A DNA stretch of 52,202 nucleotides from Megasphaera massiliensis (lineage in GTDB: Bacteria; Bacillota; Negativicutes; Veillonellales; Megasphaeraceae). Position numbers and translations under genes: made by a program. The notes beneath the pieces are model-generated. The model was not told the DNA's origin, searched no databases, and saw only the letters and a program-made list of their open reading frames with translations. Every line of letters starts with the position of its first letter. Within the stretch, counting starts at the first letter, position 1. Of the stretch, positions 39,679 to 49,415 are shown piece after piece. The DNA lies in contig NZ_HF954537.1 in the NCBI RefSeq assembly GCF_000455225.1, forward strand, positions 1,073,408-1,125,609, given 5' to 3'.

Positions 39679-40183
39679 ATCGTCCGTCAGGCCATACGAG
39701 AGTGATCTCGCCGGACTCACGCGTCTTCTGAAGGTCGATGATGCGCTGGTTCGACGAGCCTCTGAAATAGAGTCCCGGGTCTTTCAAAGCGTCGACGAAG
39801 GGGCCGTCGACGAGGACGTCGCACTGATCGAGGAGGGCCTTTTTTTGCGGATCCTGAATGATTTCATCGTAGGTGAAGCCGGAGTAGACCCAGACGGATT
39901 TGTCGGGCAAGACCGCTTTGATTTCCTGAATCAAAGGCGTCAGGCCGTCGGTATTTTCCATCGGTTCCCCGCCGAGGAGGGTCAGTCCGCTGTTGGTCGG
40001 TGCCTGCAGCCACGACAGGAGTTGTTTCGTTTCTTTGTCGGTCCATTCCTGGCCGAAGTTAGCATTTTGGTATTCCGGGTTGAAACAATTGAAGCAGTTT
40101 CGCGAGCAGCCCGTCACGAAGAGGGTCGAGCGAATGCCGGGCCCGTTAGCGATATCATATTGTCTCATCTGTGCATAATGCAA
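39677..40183 (-). CDS. nrdG: Anaerobic ribonucleotide reductase-activating protein NrdG
   Basis: 168 residues. Radical-SAM enzyme with CSRNCFNC (CxxxCxxC) near residue 26, preceded by YDIANGPGIRSTLFVTG. It generates the glycyl radical on NrdD. The start is a TTG at 40183, chosen because AGAGGTGA lies just upstream and the family N-terminus (HYAQMRQYDIANGPG) begins there; the next ATG is 24 bases from any site. It follows nrdD by 13 bp. Confidence 0.95.
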   Translation of the reverse strand: MHYAQMRQYDIANGPGIRSTLFVTGCSRNCFNCFNPEYQNANFGQEWTDKETKQLLSWLQAPTNSGLTLLGGEPMENTDGLTPLIQEIKAVLPDKSVWVYSGFTYDEIIQDPQKKALLDQCDVLVDGPFVDALKDPGLYFRGSSNQRIIDLQKTRESGEITLVWPDGR

Positions 40184-40196
40184 CGAAAGTCACCTC

Positions 40197-42347
40197 TTAT
40201 ATGTGGAGGACACGGTTATTGATTTCCTGTGTCCGCCCTTCATTCCAGAAATTTTCGCCCAAGTAGCCGCAGGTCCGGCGGATAACCGTCAGTTTGTTGC
40301 GGTCCTGATTATGACAGCGCGGGCATTCCCACTGGTTGTCGTCGTTGAGGATGATTTCGCCGTCAAAACCGCATTCGTGGCAGTAGTCGAGCTTGGTATT
40401 GAATTCGCCGTAGGCAATATGGTCGTAAATATACTGGATCATGGTAAGAACAGCCGGGATATTATGGGCCATATTGGGGATTTCGGCGTAGCTGATGCAG
40501 CCGCCCGTCGATTTGTCTTCAAAATCGGCTTCGAAGGAGAATTTATCGAAGACGTTGATCGGTTCGCGGACGTCGACGTGATAGCTGTTGGTGTAGTAAT
40601 CTTTGTCTGTAACGTTGGCAATGGAGCCGAAACGAGCCTTATCGATCTTGCAGAAACGGTTGGTCAGGTTTTCAGCCGGCGTACCGTAGAGGGCAAAGCC
40701 GATGTTCGTTTCCTTCTTCCACTTTTGGATATGGGCGTTGAGGTCGTCCATGATGCGCATGGCAAATTTCCGGCCTTCCGGCGTCGTATGCGAGCAGTGT
40801 TTGGTCAACATCGTCGCTTCGTACATGCCGATGTAGCCTAAGGATAAGGTAGCGTAGCCGCCATAAATGAATTTTTCGATCGTTTCACCGGGCTGGAGGC
40901 GGGCAATGGCACCGTACTGCCAGTGGATCGGCGAGACGTCAGACGTCACCTTCTTCAAGAGATTGACGCGAAGGAGGAGGGCTTTTTTGCACAGTTCCAA
41001 GCGCTTGTCGAGGATCTGGAAGAATTTTTCTTCATCGCCGTCGGCAAGAATCCCGATCTGAGGCAGGTTCAAGGAGACGACACCCATGTTGAAGCGGCCG
41101 TCGAATTTATAGTTGCCTTCGGCGTCTTTCCAGGGGCTTAAGAAGGAACGGCAGCCCATGGGACTGAAGACGTTGCCTTCATAGGATTCGCGCATCTTCT
41201 TGGCCGAAATGTAGTCGGGATACATCCGTTTGGCCGTGCATTCGGCAGCCAATTGGGTCAGGTAGAAGTAGGGGCTTCCTTCGCTGACGTTGTGTTCGTC
41301 GAGGACGTAGATCAGTTTCGGGAAGGCCGGTGTGACGTAGACGTTGGCGTCGTTCTTAATGCCCTGAATGCGCTGACGCAGGAGTTCTTCATCGATGAGG
41401 GCCGCTTCCTTAGCGTATTCGTAATCGGGCTTAAAGTACATGAACAAGGTCACAAACGGAGCCTGGCCGTTAGTCGTCATGAGGGTATTGATTTGATACT
41501 GGATCGTCTGGATGCCGTCTTTGATTTCTTTCTTCGTACGCTTCCAGGCGATTTCTTCGGCTTTTTCCATGTCCGGTTCAATGCCGTAGACTTCGCGCTG
41601 TTCTTCGACGACGGCGCTCATGTATTTTTTGAAGGACTTGCGGACGTAAGGAGCCAAGATGCGGTCGATGCCGTTGATGGACTGGCCGCCGTACTGGCCG
41701 CTGGCGACTTGGGCGATGATCTGGGTCGTAACCGTGCAGGCGACCTGGAAGGACTTCGGCGTGTCGATTTTCTTGCCGTTGATGACCGTACCGTTGGCCA
41801 GCATGTCTTCGAGGTTGATGAGACAGCAGTTGAACATGGGCTGAATGATGTAGTCCATGTCATGGAAATGGATGGCGCCGCTGTCATGGGCCTGGACGAT
41901 GTCGGCCGGAATCAATTTACGGCGGGCAATGTCTTTGGAAACTTCGCCGGCAATGAGGTCACGCTGGGTCGAAACGACGTGGCCGTTCTTATTGGAGTTT
42001 TCATTCAGGACTTCTAAGTTGGTGTTGTTCAACAGGCCAAAAACGTCGTTGTCCGTCGTATTGGTCTGGCGCTTAAAGGCCTGGATGGCTTTGTAGTTTT
42101 CATAAGCCCGGGCCGTGGCCGGATTGTTGTACTTCAAGAGGCGATAATAGACCTGATCTTCAATAGCGTAAATGGTCATGTCCTTATGAATGGATGCAGC
42201 ATATGCTTCGATTTCACCTGCAATCTTCGCAGCCTGGCCTTCTTCGTATACGCCGCTGCTGCTGTTCATGGCCTTTTCAATGGCGATGGTAATTTTGTCC
42301 CTGTCAAAAGGCACTTTTTGTCCGTTTCTCTTGATTACTTCCAGCAT
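40197..42347 (-). CDS. nrdD: Anaerobic ribonucleoside-triphosphate reductase NrdD
   Basis: 716 residues. N-terminal ATP-cone (KRNGQKVPFDRDKITIAIEKA) for allosteric control, a central ten-strand barrel, a C-terminal zinc site with CHEC and CPRC pairs, and the glycyl radical loop RRTCGYLG about 30 residues from the end. It makes dNTPs from NTPs without oxygen, using formate as reductant, and needs NrdG. The promoter has three NrdR-like boxes. Confidence 0.97.
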   Translation of the reverse strand: MLEVIKRNGQKVPFDRDKITIAIEKAMNSSSGVYEEGQAAKIAGEIEAYAASIHKDMTIYAIEDQVYYRLLKYNNPATARAYENYKAIQAFKRQTNTTDNDVFGLLNNTNLEVLNENSNKNGHVVSTQRDLIAGEVSKDIARRKLIPADIVQAHDSGAIHFHDMDYIIQPMFNCCLINLEDMLANGTVINGKKIDTPKSFQVACTVTTQIIAQVASGQYGGQSINGIDRILAPYVRKSFKKYMSAVVEEQREVYGIEPDMEKAEEIAWKRTKKEIKDGIQTIQYQINTLMTTNGQAPFVTLFMYFKPDYEYAKEAALIDEELLRQRIQGIKNDANVYVTPAFPKLIYVLDEHNVSEGSPYFYLTQLAAECTAKRMYPDYISAKKMRESYEGNVFSPMGCRSFLSPWKDAEGNYKFDGRFNMGVVSLNLPQIGILADGDEEKFFQILDKRLELCKKALLLRVNLLKKVTSDVSPIHWQYGAIARLQPGETIEKFIYGGYATLSLGYIGMYEATMLTKHCSHTTPEGRKFAMRIMDDLNAHIQKWKKETNIGFALYGTPAENLTNRFCKIDKARFGSIANVTDKDYYTNSYHVDVREPINVFDKFSFEADFEDKSTGGCISYAEIPNMAHNIPAVLTMIQYIYDHIAYGEFNTKLDYCHECGFDGEIILNDDNQWECPRCHNQDRNKLTVIRRTCGYLGENFWNEGRTQEINNRVLHI

Positions 42348-42359
42348 ATGTCTACCTCC

Positions 42360-42469
42360 ACAGTATATTGTATAAAAATGTCCACAAGTCCCGCGTATCC
42401 CACAATATATACGATTTCGGGGCCGATATTTACAAGATTTATGATACTATATATAGTAGGTCGTGTCAA
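42360..42469 (-). promoter_or_regulatory. nrdDG promoter with three NrdR-like boxes
   Basis: TTGACA (42469-42464) and TATCAT (42446-42441), 17 bp apart. NrdR-type palindromes: ACTATATATAGT (42446-42457, within the core promoter), ACAATATATACG (42402-42413) and ACAGTATATTGT (42360-42371). Centres are 44 and 42 bp apart, about four helical turns. NrdR itself is not in the window. Confidence 0.75.
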
Positions 42470-42548
42470 CGCGCAAATACTCTATCATGTTGTGGACAAG
42501 TATGCTCCGATACTTATCAAAATCGCCGAAATACCGTGAAAATATCGT

Positions 42549-42579
42549 AAAAAAAGACTGCGATTTTAGATCGCAGCCT
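42549..42579 (-). terminator. Terminator of the ybaK-gloA-tcdA unit
   Basis: 8-bp GACTGCGA/TCGCAGCC-type stem (one mismatch), followed on the minus strand by seven T, 30 bases past the tcdA stop. Confidence 0.85.
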
Positions 42580-42607
42580 TTGTGTATAAGATAGGTAAAA
42601 TTTTATT

Positions 42608-43321
42608 TTAATCTAAATCGAGGAGGTCGCGGATGACGGCACCGGCTAAAATCATACCGGCTGTGGCCGGCACGAAGGAGATGCTGCCCGGGCTGGGACG
42701 AAGTTCTTCGCTGTCCGAGATGGGCGTACGGGGTACTTCCGTCGAATAGGCGACTTTGATGCGGCGGATGCGGCGCTTCTTCAATTCATGGCGTATGATT
42801 TTAGCCAAGGGATCGACGGATGTCTTTTCGATGTAGTCGAGCTTGAAGTACTCCGGATGGAGCTTGTTGCCGGCCCCCATAGAGGAGACGACGGGAATTC
42901 CGCTGTGATAGGCTTCATCGATAATGGCGATCTTAGCACTGGTCGTATCGATGGCATCGACGACATAGTCGGCACCGGACTTGGCAATGAAGCCCTCATG
43001 GCTTTCTGGCAGATAGAAGGTGGCATGGGTTTCGACGTCGATGTCGGGATTGATGGTCAAGAGCCGTTCCTTCATGACCTCGACTTTCGGCCGGCCGATG
43101 GTTTCGACGGTCGCTCCTAACTGGCGGTTAAGGTTCGACGGATCGAAGACGTCGGCATCGACTAAGATGAGATGGCCGACGCCGGCTCGCCCTAAGGCTT
43201 CGACGACAGCCGATCCGACGCCGCCGACACCGAAGACGAGGACTTTCTTGGTATTGAGCTCATCGACTTTATCCTGACCGATGAGGCGGGCTGTCCGCTG
43301 GGTATATTCTTTCTTCATCAT
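42608..43321 (-). CDS. tcdA: tRNA threonylcarbamoyladenosine dehydratase
   Basis: 237 residues. E1-like ATPase of the TcdA/CsdL group: VFGVGGVGSAVVEAL, DADVFDPSNLNRQ, and PRTPISDSEELRPSPGSISFVPATAGM. It cyclises t6A37 to ct6A in tRNAs decoding ANN codons. Its ATG overlaps the gloA stop; a second ATG follows directly. Normal length for the Gram-positive form. Confidence 0.95.
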   Translation of the reverse strand: MMKKEYTQRTARLIGQDKVDELNTKKVLVFGVGGVGSAVVEALGRAGVGHLILVDADVFDPSNLNRQLGATVETIGRPKVEVMKERLLTINPDIDVETHATFYLPESHEGFIAKSGADYVVDAIDTTSAKIAIIDEAYHSGIPVVSSMGAGNKLHPEYFKLDYIEKTSVDPLAKIIRHELKKRRIRRIKVAYSTEVPRTPISDSEELRPSPGSISFVPATAGMILAGAVIRDLLDLD

Positions 43322-43683
43322 CCACGCTCCGGAATGATTTCCAGCCAGTAGCCGTCGGGATCGACGATGAAGTAGATACCCATAGCCGGATTCTGATAGA
43401 CGACGCAGCCCATTTCCTTATGTTTGGCCAAGGCAGCATCCATATCCTTAACGGCAAAAGCCGTATGGAATTCGTTGTCGCCGAGGTTGTACGGTTCTTT
43501 ACGGTCTTTGAGCCACGTCAATTCCAGTTGAAATCCCGTAACGCCGTCACCGAGATAGACGATGGTGAAATCAGGATTTTCAATGCGGCGGACTTCCGTG
43601 AGGCCCAAAGCTTCTTTATAAAAGTCCATGCTGCGCTGGAGATCTAATACATTAAAATTGGTGTGTTTAAACGTAAACTGCAT
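43318..43683 (-). CDS. gloA: Glyoxalase I-like VOC-family protein
   Basis: 121 residues. Two beta-alpha-beta-beta-beta units typical of lactoylglutathione lyase: an N-terminal HTNFNVLDLQRSMDFYKEALGL, ELTWL, an FHTAFAV histidine, and a C-terminal DPDGYWLEIIPE with the metal glutamate. It likely detoxifies methylglyoxal adducts. Glutathione use is uncertain in this organism. Small VOC enzymes of other specificity are possible. Confidence 0.85.
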   Translation of the reverse strand: MQFTFKHTNFNVLDLQRSMDFYKEALGLTEVRRIENPDFTIVYLGDGVTGFQLELTWLKDRKEPYNLGDNEFHTAFAVKDMDAALAKHKEMGCVVYQNPAMGIYFIVDPDGYWLEIIPERG

Positions 43684-43699
43684 GGTGTAACCCCCTTTG

Positions 43700-44182
43700 T
43701 TAAATGCTTTCTTCCTGCCAGACCTTGGACACGTCGACCCATTCGAGAGCCTTCGAATAGGTCATCAGCTCATCCAGGGTCAATTCGATGGCGCTGTTGG
43801 CCGTGCCGCAGGCCGGAAAGACAGTGTGAAAACGCTTGAGTGATTCATCGAGATACACGTCGACGCCGGGATTGATGGCAAAGGGACAAACGCCGCCGAC
43901 GGGATGGCCGATGAGACCTTCGACGTCGTCCGCTTTGATCATGGACGCCTTTTTATGGAACCTCTCTTTGTACTTATGGTTATCGACGCGGGCATCGCCG
44001 GCAAAGACGATGAGGATCGGCTGGTCACCGACCAGAAACGACATGGTCTTGGCAATGCGCCGACCTTCCGTATGAAGGGCTGCTGCCGCTTCTTCAACGG
44101 TGGCACTGGACTCGGTCAGTTCCATGACTTTGTCTGCCATTCCCCACTGAGAAAAATAGTCGCGTACTTTTTGAATGGACAT
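43700..44182 (-). CDS. YbaK/EbsC-family aminoacyl-tRNA deacylase
   Basis: 160 residues. YbaK/ProX editing fold: AKTMSFLVGDQPILIVFAGDARVD, the conserved substrate lysine region, HPVGGVCPFA and the GTANSAIELT end. It hydrolyses mischarged Cys- or Ala-tRNA(Pro), or similar species. First gene of a three-gene unit with a glyoxalase-like protein and tcdA. Confidence 0.92.
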   Translation of the reverse strand: MSIQKVRDYFSQWGMADKVMELTESSATVEEAAAALHTEGRRIAKTMSFLVGDQPILIVFAGDARVDNHKYKERFHKKASMIKADDVEGLIGHPVGGVCPFAINPGVDVYLDESLKRFHTVFPACGTANSAIELTLDELMTYSKALEWVDVSKVWQEESI

Positions 44183-44210
44183 TCCGTCCCTCCTCTCTCG
44201 ATTATGCCTT

Positions 44211-44239
44211 ATTATATACTTTTTCCGTCAATTCAACAA
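44211..44239 (-). promoter_or_regulatory. Promoter of the ybaK-gloA-tcdA unit
   Basis: TTGTTG (44239-44234), 17 bp, TATAAT (44216-44211), about 28 bases before the ATG. Confidence 0.65.
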
Positions 44240-44252
44240 TATAGAGACGAGC

Positions 44253-47200
44253 TTAGGAAAATTCAAAGGACGACGTACTGCCTCGATCGGTTTTATGAAT
44301 GGCCAGGCGGGCGTCGATGCGCTCTTTTAATTCCGGCACGTGGGAAATGATGCCGACCAGGCGGCCGCCGCTCTTAAGCGACGCCAGGGTCTTTAAGGCA
44401 TAGTCCAAAGTCTCACTGTCGAGGGTGCCGAAGCCTTCGTCGATGAAGATGGCATCGAGGTGGATGCCGCCGGAATAAGCCTGGACGACGTCGGCCAGCC
44501 CAAGAGCCAAGGACAGGGACGACAAGAAGGTCTCGCCGCCGGACAGGGTGTTGGCCGGCCGGGCATAGCCCGTATAGTTGTCGTAGACTTCGATGTCGAG
44601 GCCGATCTGTTTAACCCTTTTATCATCCCAACTTTGGGAACGCTGCAGGGTATAGCGCTGACGGCTCATGGCCTGGAGCCGTTCATTAGCGGCGGCCAAG
44701 ACGTCGTCGAGGAGGGCCCCTAAGACGTAGCGCTCGAAGTTGATGCCCGTCTGTTTGCCAGCAATGAGGTCGTAGACGGCACCGACGGTCTTATAGGCTT
44801 CGACGAGATCCGCTTCGTCCTGACCGAGGGCCAGTAGCTTCTTCTTTTCCTGCTGCCATTGGGAGAAGGTCGCCGACAGACGTCCCCTTTCTTCGGCAAG
44901 GTCGCGGCTCGTCTTTTCAGCTTCAGCCAAGTTTTTTTCCAAAGCCGGGACATCGGGACGTGGCTTACCGTCGATGGCTGATTTTTCCTGTTCGAGCTGG
45001 CCTCGTACTTGCTGCAGCTTGGTCTCATATTGACGGACTTCGGCTTCCAGGACGGGAATATCCTTTACGGACGGCTGCATGTCCCGGCAGGCACGAACGG
45101 AGGCAAAGCCCGCTGCCAGTACCCGTTGGCCGAGGTCGTTATAGTCCTGTTTGAATCGACTGCGCAGGGTCAGGACCTGCTGGGTGAGGCTTCTGGCTTC
45201 TTCCTGGCGCTGAGCTCCCTGACGTTCACAGCTTACCAGATGATCCCGGCTTTTCTGAAGAGCTTCTTCATAGTCTTTAAGGTGCTGCGTCAACTCGGCC
45301 AGACGGCGGCTGAGTTCCTTGGGATTGCGATAGGCCTCGGGCAGTTCCGCTTCCAAATGGGCCTGGGTCTCGCCGGCCTTGACGGCTCTCGTTTTGGCCT
45401 CTTCTAAGGCCTTTCTTGCCGCTTCTTCGGCCGCTTCCCATTGGCTGAGTTTCGTCTCGCCATCGGAAACGGCCTTGCGAAGATTTCCCCCTTGGGCCAG
45501 GGCCTTTTCAAGGTCTGCCTGTGTCTTTTGCGCCGCTTTCAATTCAGCTTCCAGTTCTTTCAAGGAGACGTCTTGCGGATACTGCTGACGGAGATGATCG
45601 TATTGACCTTCTAAGGCTTTATAAGCCGTTTCGGCAGCCTTGGTATCAACTTCCAGCTTTTGCCGCTCCTGTTCGCTCGTTTCGGCTGCTTTTTGCCGCC
45701 GTTCGACGTCGTCCCGCGTCGGTAAATCCTCGGGCGGAATGGCAGGCGTAGGATGATCCGTCGCCCCGCAGACCGGGCACGGCTTCCCGTCGATAAGTTC
45801 CGATGCCAAGACGGCAGCCTGGGCTTGTAAGAAGGAGGTCCGGACGCTTTCATAGTCGACGCGGTCGTTCCGTGCCTTTTGAGCGGCTTTTTCTAACGAC
45901 TGCTGAAGCTGCTGCCACTGTTTCTGACTGTCTGACTTCTGAAAGGCCAGGGCAGCTGCTTCTTTTTCTCGCGCTACCCTTTCTTCCAAGGTCCGGCACT
46001 GCTGCTTCACCTGTTCAGCAAGAACGGCCTTTTCAGACAGGGCCGACAAGGCGACGCGGGCTTTCTCTAAATCCTTTTTCCCCGATTCTGTTTCGCCCTT
46101 AGCCTTCTTCCAGGCCTGTTCGGCAGCCATTGCTTCTGACCGAAGCTTTTGGACCTGTTGGCACTGGTCGTAGTAAGAATCGGCTTTGCCCTTGAGATTG
46201 GTCAGCTTGATTCGTTCTTCTCCGGCCGCCTTATAGGCTCCTTCCTGCTTAGAAAGTTTTTCCATCTTCTCGTTAGCGGCCTTCAAGTCGACAGCCGCCT
46301 GCTGTGCCGCTTCATTGGCTTTGTCAGCAGCCTTGGCGGCAGCCTTCCCTTCCCGTTCCAGCTCATCGAGGTGGCGGCAGGGTTCGGCTAAGACCTCGGC
46401 TTTTCTCAAGACGTCAATCTTATTCCGCTTATCCTGAAAAACCCCTGCTTGGCCATCGAGATTGGCTGCTTCCTGCCGTTTCTGCTCCCACAGTTTCCAG
46501 TGGGCTTCCAAGGCCTGGGCTGCCTGAAAGTCTTTCTGCCGAGCACTGCGCTCAGCTTCGGCTTTGTGCCACTTTTCGGACACGGAAACTTCCTGATCCC
46601 GAAATTCCTGCTCTCGTTCCGAAAGTTTCCCTTCATCGTCGACGCCGAGATTGAGCAAACATTGTTCCCGATCGCGGGCCACCTGTTCATGGCGTTTTTC
46701 CAGTTCGTCATGGCGTTCTTTAGCCAGGGCCTGGAGTCTGGCATAGGACTGGGTATGAAACAGGGTCTGCATGATCTGCTGACGCTCGCCGGAGTTTGCC
46801 AATAAGAGTTTTCGAAAGTCGCCCTGCGGCAGGAGGACGACCTGGCGGAACTGATCGGCTTTAAATCCCAACAGCCCTTCGACGGCGGCGTTGACGTTTT
46901 TAGCGGCCAAGAGTTTTTCATCAGCCCCGTCTTCATCGGTTTCGTACAAGGCAGCCTGGGCCGAGGCCTTCTTCAGCCCGTCGCCTCTTTTTTTGGCGAT
47001 CTGTTGTTCCGGACTGCGGTCGATGCGGTAATATTTCTGGCCGATGGCAAAGCGGAACGAGACCGACGTCGGCTCATCCGGCGTGGCATATTCGCTGCGC
47101 ATATAGGAGCCGGTGCGGATGTCGCCGCTGGTACTGCCGTAGAGGGCGTAGCAGATGGCATCGAGAATCGTCGTCTTACCGGAGCCGGTCGGTCCGTAGA

Positions 47201-47297
47201 TGAGAAATAATTTATGATCCTTCAACCGGCGAAAGTCGACGATTTCCACCCCGGCATAGGGGCCAAAGGCTTTCATCTCTAAGTAAATGGGAATCAT
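44253..47297 (-). CDS. sbcC: Exonuclease SbcC, SMC-like ATPase
   Basis: 1014 residues. Walker A in IYGPTGSGKTTILDAIC near the N-terminus, long coiled-coil arms rich in Ala, Glu, Lys and Gln, the zinc hook CPVCGATDHP at mid-protein, and the C-terminal LSGGETFLSSLSLALGLADV signature with DAIFIDEGFGTLD Walker B. With SbcD it cleaves DNA hairpins and protein-blocked ends. It overlaps sbcD by four bases. Confidence 0.96.
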   Translation of the reverse strand: MIPIYLEMKAFGPYAGVEIVDFRRLKDHKLFLIYGPTGSGKTTILDAICYALYGSTSGDIRTGSYMRSEYATPDEPTSVSFRFAIGQKYYRIDRSPEQQIAKKRGDGLKKASAQAALYETDEDGADEKLLAAKNVNAAVEGLLGFKADQFRQVVLLPQGDFRKLLLANSGERQQIMQTLFHTQSYARLQALAKERHDELEKRHEQVARDREQCLLNLGVDDEGKLSEREQEFRDQEVSVSEKWHKAEAERSARQKDFQAAQALEAHWKLWEQKRQEAANLDGQAGVFQDKRNKIDVLRKAEVLAEPCRHLDELEREGKAAAKAADKANEAAQQAAVDLKAANEKMEKLSKQEGAYKAAGEERIKLTNLKGKADSYYDQCQQVQKLRSEAMAAEQAWKKAKGETESGKKDLEKARVALSALSEKAVLAEQVKQQCRTLEERVAREKEAAALAFQKSDSQKQWQQLQQSLEKAAQKARNDRVDYESVRTSFLQAQAAVLASELIDGKPCPVCGATDHPTPAIPPEDLPTRDDVERRQKAAETSEQERQKLEVDTKAAETAYKALEGQYDHLRQQYPQDVSLKELEAELKAAQKTQADLEKALAQGGNLRKAVSDGETKLSQWEAAEEAARKALEEAKTRAVKAGETQAHLEAELPEAYRNPKELSRRLAELTQHLKDYEEALQKSRDHLVSCERQGAQRQEEARSLTQQVLTLRSRFKQDYNDLGQRVLAAGFASVRACRDMQPSVKDIPVLEAEVRQYETKLQQVRGQLEQEKSAIDGKPRPDVPALEKNLAEAEKTSRDLAEERGRLSATFSQWQQEKKKLLALGQDEADLVEAYKTVGAVYDLIAGKQTGINFERYVLGALLDDVLAAANERLQAMSRQRYTLQRSQSWDDKRVKQIGLDIEVYDNYTGYARPANTLSGGETFLSSLSLALGLADVVQAYSGGIHLDAIFIDEGFGTLDSETLDYALKTLASLKSGGRLVGIISHVPELKERIDARLAIHKTDRGSTSSFEFS

Positions 47298-48445
47298 GAT
47301 AAGCCCCCTTGTTCACGTTTTTCTAACTCGCTCCACAACTGGCGGACGCATTCTTCTTCGGCTTCGGTCAAGGGCTGGTCGGGCCGCATGGCCTTGGAGA
47401 AGCTGTCAAAGAGTTCCTGTCCCGTCGACTGCCTGAGGTTAAAGTCCCGCTGCCCGCCACCTTCTGTATTGCGGTTTGGCATTTCAAGGGCCATGGCGTT
47501 GGGGTATTTTCGCCGCAGTTTGGCCATGCCGTCGAGAATCGGCTGTTGATCCGACAGGCGTACCAAGATAAAATCGTCGGGCCGATCGTCGGAAGCTGCC
47601 ATGACGTCTTCAAAGGATCCGCTGACGATGCGTACGTCATGACGGGGCGTAAATTCATGGAAAACGGGACTTGCCTTGCCTTTTCCATCGAGGTCGACGA
47701 CGACGGCGCCTTTCTTCTGGCGGGCTTCGCCGAAGGAATATTTCAGCAAACTTCCGGCATAGCGGATGGTCGGCAGCGTAATCTGCTGCGGTCCGTGAAG
47801 ATGGCCCAGAGCCGTATAGGAAAAATCGGTGAACAAGTCGCTTCCGACCTGGTCGCTGCCACCGATGGACAAGGGCCGCTCTGAGTCGCCGGCAAGGCCG
47901 CCGGCTACAAAAGCATGGGCTGCGCAAACGGTCCGCATGCCGCGGGGAATCTTTTCCTGCTGCCACGAAAGAAGGGCGCAAAGGGCCGCCTCATGGCTGC
48001 GCAGGCTGTCGTCACCCAAGAAATGGCGGACGACGGCCGGTTCTGCATAAGGGGCCAATAGAAAGGCGACGGGGCCGTATTTATCGTCTAACACCACAGG
48101 ATCCATCATGCGGTCTAATTCGCCGGCGATATAAAGGCCCTGGGAGGCCAGAAGGCGGCTGGCAAAGGACAGGCGTGCGGCGCTGTCATGATTGCCGCTG
48201 ATGACGAGAAACGGGACCTTTAGTTCGGCCGTGATTTTGGTCGCCATTTCATCAAAGAGGGCGACCGCCTCCGTCGGCGGAAGGCTCCGGTCATAGACGT
48301 CACCGGAAAGGACAACGGCGTCGATTTCTTCGTCTTTAATGAGAGGCAGGAGCTGAGTTTTTAATACATAGTCCTGTTCTTCCGTCAAATACGATCCATA
48401 AAATAGTTTTCCTAAATGCCAGTCGGCAGTATGTAGTATACGCAT
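47294..48445 (-). CDS. sbcD: Exonuclease subunit SbcD
   Basis: 383 residues, Mre11-type metallophosphoesterase: MRILHTADWHLGK, LSGDVYDRS, ISGNHDSAARL and a GHLHGPQ motif. It is the nuclease partner of SbcC. ATGA overlap with sbcC gives coupled translation. nfo lies 22 bp upstream in the same direction, so a DNA-repair operon nfo-sbcD-sbcC is likely. Confidence 0.97.
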   Translation of the reverse strand: MRILHTADWHLGKLFYGSYLTEEQDYVLKTQLLPLIKDEEIDAVVLSGDVYDRSLPPTEAVALFDEMATKITAELKVPFLVISGNHDSAARLSFASRLLASQGLYIAGELDRMMDPVVLDDKYGPVAFLLAPYAEPAVVRHFLGDDSLRSHEAALCALLSWQQEKIPRGMRTVCAAHAFVAGGLAGDSERPLSIGGSDQVGSDLFTDFSYTALGHLHGPQQITLPTIRYAGSLLKYSFGEARQKKGAVVVDLDGKGKASPVFHEFTPRHDVRIVSGSFEDVMAASDDRPDDFILVRLSDQQPILDGMAKLRRKYPNAMALEMPNRNTEGGGQRDFNLRQSTGQELFDSFSKAMRPDQPLTEAEEECVRQLWSELEKREQGGLS

Positions 48446-48467
48446 AAAAAGTCCCCTTTATCTACGT

Positions 48468-49304
48468 TTATTCCGATCGTTGTAAGGAGCGAAGCAGTGC
48501 AATTTCCCGCGCATAGCCGTCGAGTTCATTGGGCGTCTCTAAATAAAACGGCAGGGCCCGCAGGGCCGGATGATTGACGATGGCATCAAAGGCGGCAATA
48601 CCGATATGGCCCTCACCGATTTTCTCGTGGCGGTCTTTATGGCTGGCCAGTTCGTTCTTGCTGTCGTTGATGTGGACGGCCTTCAGCCGGTCGAGACCGA
48701 TGACCTTATCGAAGGTCAAGAGGACGTCGTCGAGCTCATGGACGATGTCGTAGCCGCCGTCAAAGACGTGGCATGTATCGAGGCAGACGCCGATTTTATC
48801 ATTCATAACGGCCTTATCGATGATGGCCGCCAATTCTTCAAAGGTCCGCCCGACTTCCGTCCCCTTGCCGGCCATGGTTTCTAAGAGGACTGTCGTCTTC
48901 TGACCGGCAAACATGCAGGTATTGAGCATGTCGGCAATGAGGTCGATGCCCTTTTCCGGCCCTTGGCCGACGTGGCTGCCGGGATGGAAATTATAACGGC
49001 AGTTATCGAGGTATTCCAGGCGGCGCAGGTCATCGGCCATGGCCTGACGGGCAAATTCCCGTGTCTTTTCGGTCTGGGAACAGCCGTTTAAGGTATAAGG
49101 AGCGTGGGCTAAGATCGGGGCAAAATGGTGTTTCTTCATGAGTTCATTCAAGGCTTCCATATCATCGATATCGAGCTTTCGCACCTTGCTTCCCCGCGGA
49201 TTGCGCGAAAAAAATTGGAACGTATCGGCTCCTATAGATAAAGCTTCGTCACCCATATGCAAAAATCCTTGTGACACCGACAGGTGACAACCAATATGCA
49301 GCAT
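48468..49304 (-). CDS. nfo: Deoxyribonuclease IV (AP endonuclease)
   Basis: 278 residues from the ATG at 49304, preceded by AAAGGAAATGTT; longer in-frame starts are rejected. TIM-barrel of the Nfo family: [12 protein letters not shown] start, [29 protein letters not shown] and [17 protein letters not shown] hold the three-zinc ligands. It cuts abasic sites in base-excision repair. Confidence 0.96.
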   Translation of the reverse strand: MLHIGCHLSVSQGFLHMGDEALSIGADTFQFFSRNPRGSKVRKLDIDDMEALNELMKKHHFAPILAHAPYTLNGCSQTEKTREFARQAMADDLRRLEYLDNCRYNFHPGSHVGQGPEKGIDLIADMLNTCMFAGQKTTVLLETMAGKGTEVGRTFEELAAIIDKAVMNDKIGVCLDTCHVFDGGYDIVHELDDVLLTFDKVIGLDRLKAVHINDSKNELASHKDRHEKIGEGHIGIAAFDAIVNHPALRALPFYLETPNELDGYAREIALLRSLQRSE

Positions 49305-49349
49305 AACATTTCCTTTCTTCTCGTTGAGACGTATACTATCATTATATAT

Positions 49350-49390
49350 AAAAATACTGCCGCACAAAACCGACAGGTCTCGTGCGACAG
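49350..49390 (-). terminator. Terminator of the Fur-family gene
   Basis: 9-bp CTGTCGCAC/GTGCGGCAG stem (one wobble), then TATTTTTATA on the minus strand, shortly past the stop at 49416. Confidence 0.82.
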
Positions 49391-49415
49391 CAGCGAAAAC
49401 AGACGTTACAACCTA

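Noticed and set aside
41253-42017. 254-codon plus-strand frame inside nrdD
   Set aside because: Fully antisense to nrdD, biased Asp/Val/Phe composition from reversed codons, no motif.
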